This document shows positions 6,983-15,025 of a stretch of DNA of 50,623 bases, one piece after another. The notes beneath the pieces are model-generated. The model had not been told where the DNA came from. It made no database searches and saw only the letters and a program-made list of their open reading frames with translations. The position numbers were made by a program, and so were the translations under genes. This DNA is from Bacillus sp. AFS098217 (lineage in GTDB: Bacteria; Bacillota; Bacilli; Bacillales; Bacillaceae_G), in the NCBI RefSeq assembly GCF_002551815.1, contig NZ_NVPR01000032.1, forward strand, positions 18,889 through 69,511. The letters are read 5' to 3'. Positions within the stretch are counted from its first letter, which is position 1. Each line of letters starts with the position of its first letter.

Positions 6983-7762
6983 TTATTTATATAATTCCGG
7001 ACGGCGATCAACAAAAACTGGAATGCCTCTGCGGACTTCCTTAACCTTTTCTAATTCTATTTCCCCATGCAAAATGGCTTCTTCTTCGTCTGCTTCGACC
7101 ATGATTTCTCCCCATGGATCAACAATAAGAGAATGTCCAGCAAACACATTATTTGGATCTGCTCCTGCTCTATTACACGCAACCACATAGCATTGATTTT
7201 CAATTGCTCTCGCTTGAAGAAGCAATCTCCAATGTGCTAAACGAACGAGCGGCCATTCTGCTACAACAAATAACACTTCCGCACCTTTCACTGTATGAAC
7301 ACGCATCCATTCTGGAAAACGAATATCATAACAAATTGTTCCCCCGCACTGCACATGATCTAAAGTAAACTCACCTGTCCCAGCACCAGCTATCAAATAC
7401 TTATGTTCATCCATTAGCTGAAACAAATGCACTTTACTATACTCCTTCTGTAAGTTACCTTCGCGATCCACAATATACATCGTATTCGTAACACCTTGAC
7501 TTGTCTGCTTCGCAATAGAACCGCCAACAATATTTACAGCAAACTGCTTCGACCACTTTGTAAGAAGTTCTCTTGTTTCGACTCCATCTTTATCGGCAAT
7601 TTCAGGCAGTCTCTTTAAGTCATAACCAGTTGTCCAAAGTTCTGGTAATACGATTACATCTGGTTTTTCGTGCATTGCTTGTTCTATTTTTTTCTTTGCA
7701 TGTTCAATATTTGTTTTCACATTACCAAAAGCAATATCTATTTGAATACATGCAACTTTCAT
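6983..7762 (-). CDS. mtnU: Carbon-nitrogen hydrolase, likely omega-amidase MtnU
   Basis: The 259-residue nitrilase-superfamily protein has the Glu-Lys-Cys triad at Glu41 (VLPELW), Lys110 (YSKVHLF) and Cys144 (GTICYDIRFPEW). In Bacillus the homologue YkrU/MtnU is encoded next to the methionine aminotransferase and is thought to hydrolyse the 2-oxo acid amide left when glutamine is the amino donor. Here it is divergent from mtnE, with about 100 bp between the starts, which supports that assignment. No other methionine-salvage gene and no SAM riboswitch is visible in the window. Confidence 0.85.
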   Translation of the reverse strand: MKVACIQIDIAFGNVKTNIEHAKKKIEQAMHEKPDVIVLPELWTTGYDLKRLPEIADKDGVETRELLTKWSKQFAVNIVGGSIAKQTSQGVTNTMYIVDREGNLQKEYSKVHLFQLMDEHKYLIAGAGTGEFTLDHVQCGGTICYDIRFPEWMRVHTVKGAEVLFVVAEWPLVRLAHWRLLLQARAIENQCYVVACNRAGADPNNVFAGHSLIVDPWGEIMVEADEEEAILHGEIELEKVKEVRRGIPVFVDRRPELYK

Positions 7763-7864
7763 TTCGCCAACCCCATTCTCAATTATTTTCCCCTTTACAA
7801 AGCCTTGGAAAGATTATATCATTTGTCACTAGAATTGTAACAATTTTCGAAAGAGGTGGAAAGT

Positions 7865-9055
7865 ATGAAAAATTTTCAACCTTCCAAGGTTGTAACATCA
7901 CTGCCAACGCAATTTTTCGCTTCACTTGTTGCAAAAGTTAACAAAGTAGTCGAAGCGGGTCACGATGTTATCAATTTAGGACAAGGCAATCCAGATCAAC
8001 CAACACCGCCGCATATCGTAAAAGCCTTACAACATGCAGCAGAAAAAACAGTTCATCATAAATATCCGCCATTTCGTGGACATGAAAACTTAAAAAAAGC
8101 CGTTGCAACATTCTATGAACGTGAATACGGAGTCAAAGTCAATCCCAAAACAGAAGTCGCTATTTTATTTGGCGGTAAAGCAGGATTAGTTGAATTACCC
8201 CTTTGTTTTACCAATCCTGGTGATACAATTCTTGTACCAGATCCCGGATACCCTGACTATTTATCTGGCGTCGCTTTAGCAAAAGCACAATTTGAAACCA
8301 TGCCACTCGTTGCAGAAAATAATTTTTTACCAGATTACTCCAAAATAAGCACTACCACCACCGAACAAGCAAAACTAATGTTTTTAAATTATCCAAACAA
8401 CCCAACTGGTGCTGTCGCCTCCAAGGAATTCTTTGAAGAAACGATAGCTTTTGCAGAAGACCATGATATTTTAGTTGTTCATGACTTTGCCTATGGCGCA
8501 ATTGGTTTTGATGGTAAAAAGCCAATTAGCTTCTTACAAGCCAAAGGTGCTAAAAATGTGGGGATTGAAATTTATACATTATCGAAAACATTTAATATGG
8601 CTGGTTGGCGCATTGCTTTTGCAATTGGTAACGAAAGTGTTATTGAAACAATCAATCTATTACAAGACCATATATACGTCAGCATTTTTGGTGCTGTGCA
8701 AGAGGCTTCCTACGAAGCACTATTAAGCTCACAGTCTTGTGTAACTGAACTAGTTAATCGTTATGAATCTAGACGGAACGCTCTTATTAAAGCTTGTCGC
8801 TCAATTGGTTGGGATGTCACCTCACCAAAGGGATCATTCTTTGCTTGGCTTCCCGTCCCAGAAGGTTTTACATCTGAACAATTTACCGACATATTACTAG
8901 AACAAGCACATGTTGCGGTTGCTCCTGGCGTTGGGTTTGGTGAACATGGTGAGGGCTATGTAAGAGTTGGCCTCTTACACACAGAAGAGCGATTGCAAGA
9001 AGCTATTTACCGAATCCAGAAATTAAAAATTTTCAAAAAGCCATTGACAACCTGA
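7865..9055 (+). CDS. mtnE: PLP-dependent aminotransferase, methionine salvage MtnE
   Basis: The 396-residue class-I aminotransferase has the PLP lysine at Lys241 (LSKTFNMAGWR), Tyr210 (HDFAYG), and the NYPNNPTG motif at 175-182. The opening (LPTQFFASLVAKVNKV, INLGQGNPDQPTP) closely follows Bacillus YkrV/MtnE, which converts 2-oxo-4-methylthiobutyrate to methionine. The ATG at 7865 follows AAGAGGTGG; a GTG at 7856 lies inside that site and is rejected. The gene ends in a 16-bp-stem terminator. Its pairing with mtnU suggests a split-off part of the methionine-salvage pathway. Confidence 0.88.
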   Translation: MKNFQPSKVVTSLPTQFFASLVAKVNKVVEAGHDVINLGQGNPDQPTPPHIVKALQHAAEKTVHHKYPPFRGHENLKKAVATFYEREYGVKVNPKTEVAILFGGKAGLVELPLCFTNPGDTILVPDPGYPDYLSGVALAKAQFETMPLVAENNFLPDYSKISTTTTEQAKLMFLNYPNNPTGAVASKEFFEETIAFAEDHDILVVHDFAYGAIGFDGKKPISFLQAKGAKNVGIEIYTLSKTFNMAGWRIAFAIGNESVIETINLLQDHIYVSIFGAVQEASYEALLSSQSCVTELVNRYESRRNALIKACRSIGWDVTSPKGSFFAWLPVPEGFTSEQFTDILLEQAHVAVAPGVGFGEHGEGYVRVGLLHTEERLQEAIYRIQKLKIFKKPLTT

Positions 9056-9088
9056 AAAAACTCTGTCAAAATTCAAACATCCTTATGG

Positions 9089-9126
9089 AGCAGGCTTATT
9101 TCACTATTGTGAAATAAGCCTGCTTT
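9089..9126 (+). terminator. Strong rho-independent terminator of mtnE
   Basis: A perfect 16-bp stem, AGCAGGCTTATTTCAC with its complement around a 4-nt loop, is followed by TTTTTAT. Confidence 0.93.
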
Positions 9127-9268
9127 TTATTTCTCCTTATTTTTTATTTTATCAAGTGCTTTTATTAATAAATTTTGAACATTTTTTGAACTTTTTCGGA
9201 AAATTCTGTTTAAAATGTGATATAATACAAATAATAGAAAAGAAAACTGCAAATAGAGGGGGAAAATC

Positions 9269-9544
9269 ATGAATTTAATTATGGCACTTATAATTGGGGT
9301 TACATGTGGAGCTGTTCCTGCCATTCTCGGAGCAATTATGGAGGAATTAGAAATCGGTATGTTAGGTTTTGTCGCATCATCTGTAAGCGCTTTATTTTTT
9401 GGGTTGTACGGTGCTATTCCTGTCACTATTCTTTTTGCATTTTATATATTACGTCATGCTCGCACAAAACAATTCGGTCGCAATCATATCGCTCAAGTTA
9501 TTCCATTTCCAATCGAACGAGCTCGTCGTGCTTCTAGTTTATAA
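9269..9544 (+). CDS. Small membrane protein, 91 residues
   Basis: Two to three hydrophobic segments (MALIIGVTCGAVPAILGAIM, MLGFVASSVSALFFGLYG, PVTILFAFYIL) are followed by a basic, cytosolic tail with several Arg and a HIAQVIPFPIERARR motif. An AGAGGGGG ribosome-binding site precedes the ATG, and a TATAAT box lies at 9221-9226 with no clear -35. I do not recognise the family. The gene is a single transcript between two terminators, with normal codon use, so it is probably real. Confidence 0.7.
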   Translation: MNLIMALIIGVTCGAVPAILGAIMEELEIGMLGFVASSVSALFFGLYGAIPVTILFAFYILRHARTKQFGRNHIAQVIPFPIERARRASSL

Positions 9545-9656
9545 TCCATTACAATTTAGTCTTTCTTTCATCCTCATACACACATCTATCCAAATATATC
9601 CCACTTTCATAAAATACTCTCTTACAACTTCCTTAAATAATCATTGTATACAAAAG

Positions 9657-9684
9657 AAAAAAGTCCTCGTTTGAGGACTTTTTA
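9657..9684 (-). terminator. Terminator of the 12.0-9.7 kb operon
   Basis: AAAAAAGTCCTC pairs with GAGGACTTTTT around GTTT. It overlaps the stop codon of the last gene and carries a T-run on the minus strand. Confidence 0.88.
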
Positions 9685-10014
9685 TTTATTATCTTCCAAA
9701 AATTGAAATAGCTCTTGTAAATGAAGTGCATCTTCTCCGTAGCTAACAGACACATAGCTTATTCCATCAATATCAGCATTCATATAGAGATCAATTCCTT
9801 CACGATCATATTTTAAAGCTAAATAAAATTCCATTTCTTCTATCATCTTCTTTGATGTTCGGATAACATAATGACCGTTCTCACCACGTCCATATTCAAA
9901 ATTCGGCTCAAAATCATACTTTTGTTTAAATGCAGCTTTTTGTTTATCATTAATTGGTGTACAAGTTACGCGCTGCACAGCATCAATCATTCCATCAAAT
10001 TTTTCTAAATTCAT
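9682..10014 (-). CDS. Conserved hypothetical protein, 110 residues
   Basis: A soluble acidic protein without signal or membrane segments; predicted order is helix (KFDGMIDAVQRV), helix, then several beta strands. It lies only 5 bp after the dehydrogenase gene and ends in a terminator, so it is the last gene of a three-gene operon. I do not recognise a domain. Confidence 0.7.
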   Translation of the reverse strand: MNLEKFDGMIDAVQRVTCTPINDKQKAAFKQKYDFEPNFEYGRGENGHYVIRTSKKMIEEMEFYLALKYDREGIDLYMNADIDGISYVSVSYGEDALHLQELFQFLEDNK

Positions 10015-10019
10015 TTATT

Positions 10020-10898
10020 TTACCCCTTTATGTATTTTTTATACAATACTTGTGTCCCACTATCCTCTTCTCCAGCCTCCATTAACTGTTCATATAAATC
10101 CTTCGCCAAAGATAAACCTGGTACAGGTAATTGTAACTTTTCAGCTTCATCTAATGCAATCTTCATGTCCTTCATAAAGTGTTTTACATAAAATCCTGGT
10201 GCAAAGTCTTCTTTTAACATACGCGGAGCTAAATTACTTAATGACCAGCTACCAGCAGCTCCAGTTGAAATACTCTGTAATACTTTATCTGGATTTAACC
10301 CTGCTTTTTTGGCGTATGCTACTGCTTCACAAACACCTATCATATTTGATGCAATTGCAATTTGATTACACATCTTTGTATGCTGTCCACTTCCTGCCGG
10401 TCCTTGTAGCTGAATGTTTTCCCCTAGTTTCTCAAATAAAGGTAAACAAACTTCATACACTTCTTGATCTCCACCAATCATAATGGCAAGTCTTCCTTCT
10501 TTTGCGCCAATATCCCCTCCTGATACCGGTGCATCTAGGGTATGTACATTCTTTGTTTTTCCAGCTTCATATATGCGCTTGGCTAACGTAGGTGTAGATG
10601 TTGTAAAATCAATTGCAATTGTCCCTTCACTCGCATGCTCTAAAATTCCCTCTGTTCCAAAATAAATTTCTTCTACATCATGCGGATAACCTACCATCGT
10701 CATAACAACATCAACGTTTTTCACCAAATCTTTTGGTGTATCACACCAATTTGCTCCTTCTTTTACTAAAGAAGCAGCTTTTTCTTTCGTACGATTATAC
10801 ACATATACTTCATAGCCACCTTGTAATAAATGATGTACCATGCTTTTTCCCATAACACCCGTGCCAATAAAACCAATTGTTGAAATTTTATGTTTCAT
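10020..10898 (-). CDS. NAD(P)-dependent beta-hydroxyacid dehydrogenase (YkwC-like)
   Basis: The 292-residue protein of the 3-hydroxyisobutyrate dehydrogenase family has an N-terminal Rossmann motif, GFIGTGVMGKSM, at 9-20. The family substrate motif DAPVSGGDIGAKEG is mid-protein, and the catalytic lysine is in GSGQHTKMCNQIA. The length is typical, and the closest relative I know is Bacillus YkwC. It is translated 4 bp downstream of the serine hydrolase gene. Substrate cannot be read from sequence; tartronate semialdehyde or 3-hydroxyisobutyrate type acids are possible. Confidence 0.85.
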   Translation of the reverse strand: MKHKISTIGFIGTGVMGKSMVHHLLQGGYEVYVYNRTKEKAASLVKEGANWCDTPKDLVKNVDVVMTMVGYPHDVEEIYFGTEGILEHASEGTIAIDFTTSTPTLAKRIYEAGKTKNVHTLDAPVSGGDIGAKEGRLAIMIGGDQEVYEVCLPLFEKLGENIQLQGPAGSGQHTKMCNQIAIASNMIGVCEAVAYAKKAGLNPDKVLQSISTGAAGSWSLSNLAPRMLKEDFAPGFYVKHFMKDMKIALDEAEKLQLPVPGLSLAKDLYEQLMEAGEEDSGTQVLYKKYIKG

Positions 10899-10902
10899 CT
10901 TC

Positions 10903-12033
10903 TCATCCCCCTTGTTCTAATAAATCGCTTACCATCTTTCGGAATTCTTTATTAAAATCGTCATCCATACTATTTTTTACATTTGAAAATAAAATAACAA
11001 AAGTCCCTTTATCTTTATTAAAGTTATTAAACGTATTCCAGCCATTAAGTACACCATGGTTATGAAAATAATCAGGATTTATATAGAAACTAAATGCATA
11101 TGTTCGTTCTGGTGAAGGCGTAAACATTGCTTGTATACTTTGCTCTGAAAGAAGTTTTCCATTTATAATTGCTTCATCTAGTTTCTTCATATCCCCAACT
11201 GTAGTATACATCTCACCACAACCATATAGCCACTCCATTCCTAATTTTGGTACAGATACTAGTACATTGTCTTTCTTTTTATAGCCTTTAGTAAAATGCT
11301 GTTCTCCTGGTACCATATCCCCCATACCCGATTCATGCATTTCTGCTCTTGCAAATATATTTTCCTTTACGTACTCTCCCAAAGGCTTTTTAGAGATATT
11401 CTCTATAATATAAGCAAGCACCATGTAATTATAATCCGTATATCTCCACCCTGTTCCTGGAGGAAACTCTAAATGCAGACTTCCAATCCAATTCACTAAA
11501 TTTAAGCGTGATGCTGCATTTACCTTTCCTTTCCCAATCTCCGGTAAACCTGAAGTATGCGTTAACAGATGGTATAATGTAATATTTTTATCTATTGGAA
11601 ATGAAGGGATATATTTATGTACATTGTCTTGAATATTTAACTTTCCCTGCTCTTGAAGTTGTAAAATTGATGTTGCGACAACAGTCTTAGTGATGGAACC
11701 AATGCGGTATTTTGTTTGTGGCGTATTTTCAATGTGATTTTGAACATCTGCATATCCGTATCCTTTGTTCAATACAACATGGTCTTTGTCCGTAACGAGA
11801 ACCGTTCCATTAAACTCTCTATCTTTTAAATATTGATCTAATTTTTGTGCTACACTAGCATAATCGATTGGCGGCTTCTCTTTTTTTTCCAAATTATTCT
11901 GTAATTCAGACTCAACAGATGGGGTTTCCTTTGAAGTGAGTACTTTTTGTTTCTCTTGTTTATCAAAAAAGTAGTACACACTTCCACATACTATAAAGCA
12001 CATCAAAAACATAATAATTATTTTTTTTATCAT
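10903..12033 (-). CDS. Membrane-anchored serine hydrolase of the beta-lactamase/PBP4* family
   Basis: The 376-residue protein has an N-terminal hydrophobic anchor (residues 3-22), a charged linker, and a class-C-like serine beta-lactamase fold. The SxxK motif is Ser113-Ile-Thr-Lys116 (GSITKTV). The second motif, RYTDYNY near 197-203, is a variant of YxN with Asp in the third place. The third element is NHGVLNGW near the C-terminus. Family members act on peptidoglycan stem peptides or D-amino-acid esters rather than on antibiotics. It is the first gene of the operon with the dehydrogenase and small protein. Confidence 0.82.
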   Translation of the reverse strand: MIKKIIIMFLMCFIVCGSVYYFFDKQEKQKVLTSKETPSVESELQNNLEKKEKPPIDYASVAQKLDQYLKDREFNGTVLVTDKDHVVLNKGYGYADVQNHIENTPQTKYRIGSITKTVVATSILQLQEQGKLNIQDNVHKYIPSFPIDKNITLYHLLTHTSGLPEIGKGKVNAASRLNLVNWIGSLHLEFPPGTGWRYTDYNYMVLAYIIENISKKPLGEYVKENIFARAEMHESGMGDMVPGEQHFTKGYKKKDNVLVSVPKLGMEWLYGCGEMYTTVGDMKKLDEAIINGKLLSEQSIQAMFTPSPERTYAFSFYINPDYFHNHGVLNGWNTFNNFNKDKGTFVILFSNVKNSMDDDFNKEFRKMVSDLLEQGG

Positions 12034-12101
12034 TCAAAAACCTCCACGGTTACTTCATTATAAATTACCCCCTCTTTCTATTATCAAGCAACAAAAAAAA
12101 A

Positions 12102-12126
12102 TCGCAACACTTTGTTGCGAAAAAAT
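12102..12126 (-). terminator. Terminator of the diguanylate cyclase gene
   Basis: TCGCAACA pairs with TGTTGCGA around CTT. A long A-run on its left gives a T-run on the minus strand. Confidence 0.87.
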
Positions 12127-13418
12127 TACATTTTTTCTTTTCTATATACACGAACTTGGTTTTTTCCATTTTTTTTTGCTTCGTACAAAGCAATATCTGC
12201 TCGTTGTACTAATTCTTCTCTCATAATTCCTGGTTCATATAATGCGATTCCAAAACTTGCCGTTAACTTTGAAATCCCGGAAAATTGTTTTGTTTCAATA
12301 AAAAAACGTAGTGATTCGGCAACTTGAAATGCCTCTTTTTCCGTTGTATTTGTAACTAGTATGATAAATTCTTCTCCCCCCCATCGTGCAAATATGTGCT
12401 GAGATTCAATTTTAGATTTCATAAGTTCTGCTAATTGAATTAATGCTAAATCACCAAAATCATGACCATACGTGTCATTTACCTTTTTAAAATCATCTAT
12501 ATCAAACAGAATAAGTGCTATTTTTTGATTGTCTCTTTTCGTATTCTCCCATTTTTCTTCTAATATTTGTTGAAATTTTAAACGATTATATATTTCTGTT
12601 AAAGAGTCAATTGTAGCAAGTCGTTCTTGCTCCTGATATAATTCATCTAATTCCGTAATATCTGTACACTTAACAATAAACCTAGACAAATCTTCTGGTA
12701 AAGGTGCAGCACGTAGTAAAAAAACAAATTCATCCCCTTCATGATTGTGCATCTTGATTTTCCTACCTTGTGATAAAGAATCATCCAACCAAGTTATATC
12801 ATGATTTGTTGCATAGTATCCATGCTCCTGAATGAAATGTTCTGCAAATACTATATGCTGTTCTCGGTATGAAATTAAATTTTCATACCCAAAAAAGTTT
12901 AAAAAGTTCGTATTACAATCAACAATTTCATCATCTTCCATAATAAACAATAAATCATTTTGGAAATCAAACATCATTTGAAGAAGCTCTTGCTGAAAAC
13001 TGACTTGCTGTAATAATGACAATTGATAGAGGCTCTTATTCACTTCTTCTAACACAACTTGCGGGGTAACAGGAGCAACAACGATATTCCGTATTCCTAT
13101 TTTAAGTACTTCTACAAACTTTGCTGTTACAGGCTGATCCCAAATAATAATGAAAGAACTCTGTGAATTATACAATTGTTTTATATGTTCTACTTGTATA
13201 CTATCTGACACATACATGATTACAATTTGTGGGCGCACTCTCTTAAACAATATTTTTCCTTCTTCAAAACTGCTAGCTATAAACATACACTTTGGATGTA
13301 CATTCTCTATTGTATGCTGATGATTGTGCCCTTCTTCTATATAAAGTACATTTAGCCGGAGATCCTGTAATACATTTTGAAAAACCGTATTCTCTAATAA
13401 AAAATGTAGTATGTTCAT
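12126..13418 (-). CDS. Diguanylate cyclase: receiver-like, PAS and GGDEF domains
   Basis: The 430-residue soluble protein has residues 20-130 with the strand pattern of a response-regulator receiver but no clear phosphoacceptor set. A PAS domain is at about 150-258 (LLFIMEDDEIVDCNTNFLNFFG...KCTDITE), and a GGDEF domain runs from 265 to the end. The active-site loop is RWGGEEF (GGEEF at 347-351), with metal-binding FDIDDFKKVND, so the enzyme should be active and make cyclic di-GMP from GTP. Where the inhibitory RxxD site would be, the sequence is ESQH, so product inhibition is probably absent. I take ATG at 13418; a GTG one codon earlier is also possible. Confidence 0.87.
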   Translation of the reverse strand: MNILHFLLENTVFQNVLQDLRLNVLYIEEGHNHQHTIENVHPKCMFIASSFEEGKILFKRVRPQIVIMYVSDSIQVEHIKQLYNSQSSFIIIWDQPVTAKFVEVLKIGIRNIVVAPVTPQVVLEEVNKSLYQLSLLQQVSFQQELLQMMFDFQNDLLFIMEDDEIVDCNTNFLNFFGYENLISYREQHIVFAEHFIQEHGYYATNHDITWLDDSLSQGRKIKMHNHEGDEFVFLLRAAPLPEDLSRFIVKCTDITELDELYQEQERLATIDSLTEIYNRLKFQQILEEKWENTKRDNQKIALILFDIDDFKKVNDTYGHDFGDLALIQLAELMKSKIESQHIFARWGGEEFIILVTNTTEKEAFQVAESLRFFIETKQFSGISKLTASFGIALYEPGIMREELVQRADIALYEAKKNGKNQVRVYRKEKM

Positions 13419-13440
13419 CACTGATCTTCACTCACTTCAT

Positions 13441-13590
13441 ATATCTTGTTCTACTGAATTCCTCACGATCCTTTTTTATAGGAGATTGTCATCAAAAGAA
13501 CCCGATTGGTGAGGCCTAAACATCAGCAGGAACGAAGAACTCTCCCACTGATAGGAGATTTATTTTGCCTATCTTTCTATGTGAATTACC
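13441..13590. repeat. Non-coding hairpin-rich segment, possible third repeat family
   Basis: CCTCAC at 13461-13466 pairs at a distance with GTGAGG near 13508, and ATCAG near 13521 pairs with CTGAT near 13550. GGAGAT occurs twice (13482 and 13554), as does the word ATAGGAGAT. Nothing coding is present. It fills part of the gene-free stretch 13419-13772, the rest being the nitroreductase promoter. Whether this is dispersed in the genome cannot be seen here. Confidence 0.45.
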
Positions 13591-13660
13591 TTTTTATTGT
13601 ATGATTACACGAATCATAACGTTTGTATGAATGCCCTCTTTTTATTCTATTCTTAAAAAC

Positions 13661-13718
13661 TTGACAATCAAAATAAAGATATTATATTCTTTATCAGTGA
13701 CAGCTTACAAAATGTAAG
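13661..13718 (+). promoter_or_regulatory. Promoter and palindromic operator before the nitroreductase gene
   Basis: TTGACA at 13661 and TATATT at 13683 are separated by 16 bp. A perfect CTTACA-AAA-TGTAAG palindrome at 13704-13718 covers the region just after the expected start of transcription, a usual place for a repressor of a stress-inducible reductase. Confidence 0.6.
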
Positions 13719-13772
13719 TAAAAGGCATGTTATTTATTTTTATAAATTGATATATAATTTGGAGGATATATG

Positions 13773-14390
13773 ATGACAAAGCAAGATTTCTTTAGCGTTT
13801 TATACGAGCGTACGTCTAATCGTGCATTCAATCCTGAAAAGGAAATTTCAAATGAGGAACTTCAAGAAATTTTAAAAGCAGCTTCCCAAGCACCTTCAGC
13901 TTGGAACCTACAACATTGGAAATTCCTTGTTTTTCAAGGTAAGGATGTACAAAGTCGTTTACATCCCATTGCATATAATCAGCAGCAGATTCTTGATGCC
14001 TCTGCCGTAGTCGCTGTTTTAGGAGATTTAGAAGCATATAAAAACATTACACCTGTTTATGGTCCAATTGTTGAACAAGGATTTATGAAAGAAGAAGCAA
14101 AAGAACGTTTGACACAAAATATTGAATCTGCATACACGCGTGAACAGTATCCACGAGATGCAGCCTTCTCAAATGCATCTTTAGCTGCGATGCAACTTAT
14201 GCTTGCAGCTAAGGCAACTGGTTGGGATACTTGTGCGATTGGTGGTTTTAATTCACAAGCACTAATGGAAGAATTTAATGTTTCTTCTCGTTATGTACCA
14301 ATCATGCTAATTACAATTGGTGAGTCTACTTTAAAAGGCCATCCGGCACCACGCATGAGTGTTGAGCAAGTAACTGAATGGGCTAAATAA
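13773..14390 (+). CDS. Nitroreductase-family FMN protein
   Basis: The 205-residue protein has the family hallmarks: an N-terminal RTSNRAFNP FMN-phosphate site, QAPSAWNLQHWKF, and the C-terminal half GWDTCAIGGFN. It should use NAD(P)H to reduce nitro compounds or quinones in the cytosol, and resembles Bacillus YdgI/YodC proteins. GGAGG at 13761 gives better spacing (about 7 bp) to the second ATG at 13773 than to the first at 13770. It is monocistronic, with a palindromic operator upstream and a terminator downstream. Confidence 0.87.
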   Translation: MTKQDFFSVLYERTSNRAFNPEKEISNEELQEILKAASQAPSAWNLQHWKFLVFQGKDVQSRLHPIAYNQQQILDASAVVAVLGDLEAYKNITPVYGPIVEQGFMKEEAKERLTQNIESAYTREQYPRDAAFSNASLAAMQLMLAAKATGWDTCAIGGFNSQALMEEFNVSSRYVPIMLITIGESTLKGHPAPRMSVEQVTEWAK

Positions 14391-14420
14391 AAAAACGAAG
14401 ATATCCATCTTCGTTTTTTT
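14391..14420 (+). terminator. Rho-independent terminator of the nitroreductase gene
   Basis: CGAAGAT pairs with ATCTTCG around ATCC, flanked by A-run and T-run. Confidence 0.9.
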
Positions 14421-14422
14421 AT

Positions 14423-14595
14423 GTTATCTATTTGTAATATATCATAAATAAAATTCGACATAATTGTGTAAAAATATTTTACCGTACTTCTTATCTATAA
14501 TTAAACATGACGTATTATGTCGAATTTTATTTACCTCTCGAAATATAGGGTGATTTTTTGTTACAATTATGATACAATAGTAACAAATAGATAAC
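14423..14595. repeat. Nested inverted repeat (20-bp inner arms, 13-bp outer arms)
   Basis: The inner arms are perfect: 14445-14464 (TAAATAAAATTCGACATAAT) and its complement at 14514-14533. The outer arms are GTTATCTATTTGT at 14423-14435 and ACAAATAGATAAC at 14583-14595, also perfect. Inside the 49-nt loop is a GTAAAA-ATA-TTTTAC palindrome. The outer right arm lies in the leader of the gene at 14612, which has a TACAAT -10-like box at 14573. No coding capacity. It may be a small inverted-repeat element or a regulatory cruciform. Confidence 0.7.
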
Positions 14596-14611
14596 AAGAG
14601 AGGGATTTTCA

Positions 14612-14830
14612 TTGAATTCATATGGAAGCTTTATTGCATTTTTAAGCTATGCCGTAACTGTACTGCTTCTATACTTTATTGGTGATGCTATGAATATTGC
14701 AATACTACAATTTCCAAAAGAAAAAGCATTCCAAGTAGAAGAGGGACTACATACCTCACACTTTATCGCACCATTACTTTTAGCTCTTCCGGTGTATATT
14801 ATCGTTTTATATAAAAGCAAAAAAGTGTAA
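14612..14830 (+). CDS. Small two-helix membrane protein, 72 residues
   Basis: Starts at TTG (14612), 7 bp after AGAGAGGGA; the nearby ATG is out of frame. Two transmembrane helices (residues 8-35 and 50-67) flank a charged loop, and the protein ends in YKSKKV. I do not recognise a family, though similar short proteins are common in Bacillus. The gene is isolated, preceded by the nested inverted repeat and followed by a weak terminator-like hairpin. Confidence 0.68.
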   Translation: MNSYGSFIAFLSYAVTVLLLYFIGDAMNIAILQFPKEKAFQVEEGLHTSHFIAPLLLALPVYIIVLYKSKKV

Positions 14831-14866
14831 AGACTGCCTTTTTATTAATGAGGATGGTCTTTTTTG
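14829..14866 (+). terminator. Probable terminator after the small membrane protein
   Basis: AAAGAC pairs with GTCTTT, with an imperfect inner stem, and then TTTT. It is the weakest of the terminators listed. Confidence 0.5.
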
Positions 14867-14877
14867 TTTTTATCCCA

Positions 14878-14960
14878 CTATTTGCAGAGAGTAATACTCC
14901 ACCTCAAAATTCATTAGAATTTAAGTGGTGGGTAGTTCACGCTCTAATATGCCTAATAGA
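14878..14960 (+). repeat. Second interspersed repeat family, copy B
   Basis: It starts CTATTTGCAGAGAGTAAT, matching copy A at 6552, and continues with CTCCACCTCAAAATTC paired to GAATTTAAGTGGTGGG. Position and order of the shared words are the same as in copy A; the loop and tail are diverged. Non-coding. Confidence 0.6.
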
Positions 14961-14981
14961 TGATATAATTGCGATTTGCTA

Positions 14982-15021
14982 AAAAAACCTGAGACCGATT
15001 TCATCGGCTCAGGTTTTTTTT
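14982..15021 (-). terminator. Terminator of the ptsHI operon
   Basis: AACCTGAG pairs with CTCAGGTT and an inner CGAT with ATCG. The long A-run on the left is the T-run of the minus-strand transcript. Confidence 0.92.
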
Positions 15022-15025
15022 CTTA

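Noticed and set aside
7763-7864. SAM (S-box) riboswitch before mtnE or mtnU
   Set aside because: The divergent intergenic region is only about 100 bp and holds no S-box core or terminator.
1-14960. Prophage or integrative element in the accessory region
   Set aside because: No integrase, recombinase, transposase, structural or replication gene and no tRNA attachment site were found.
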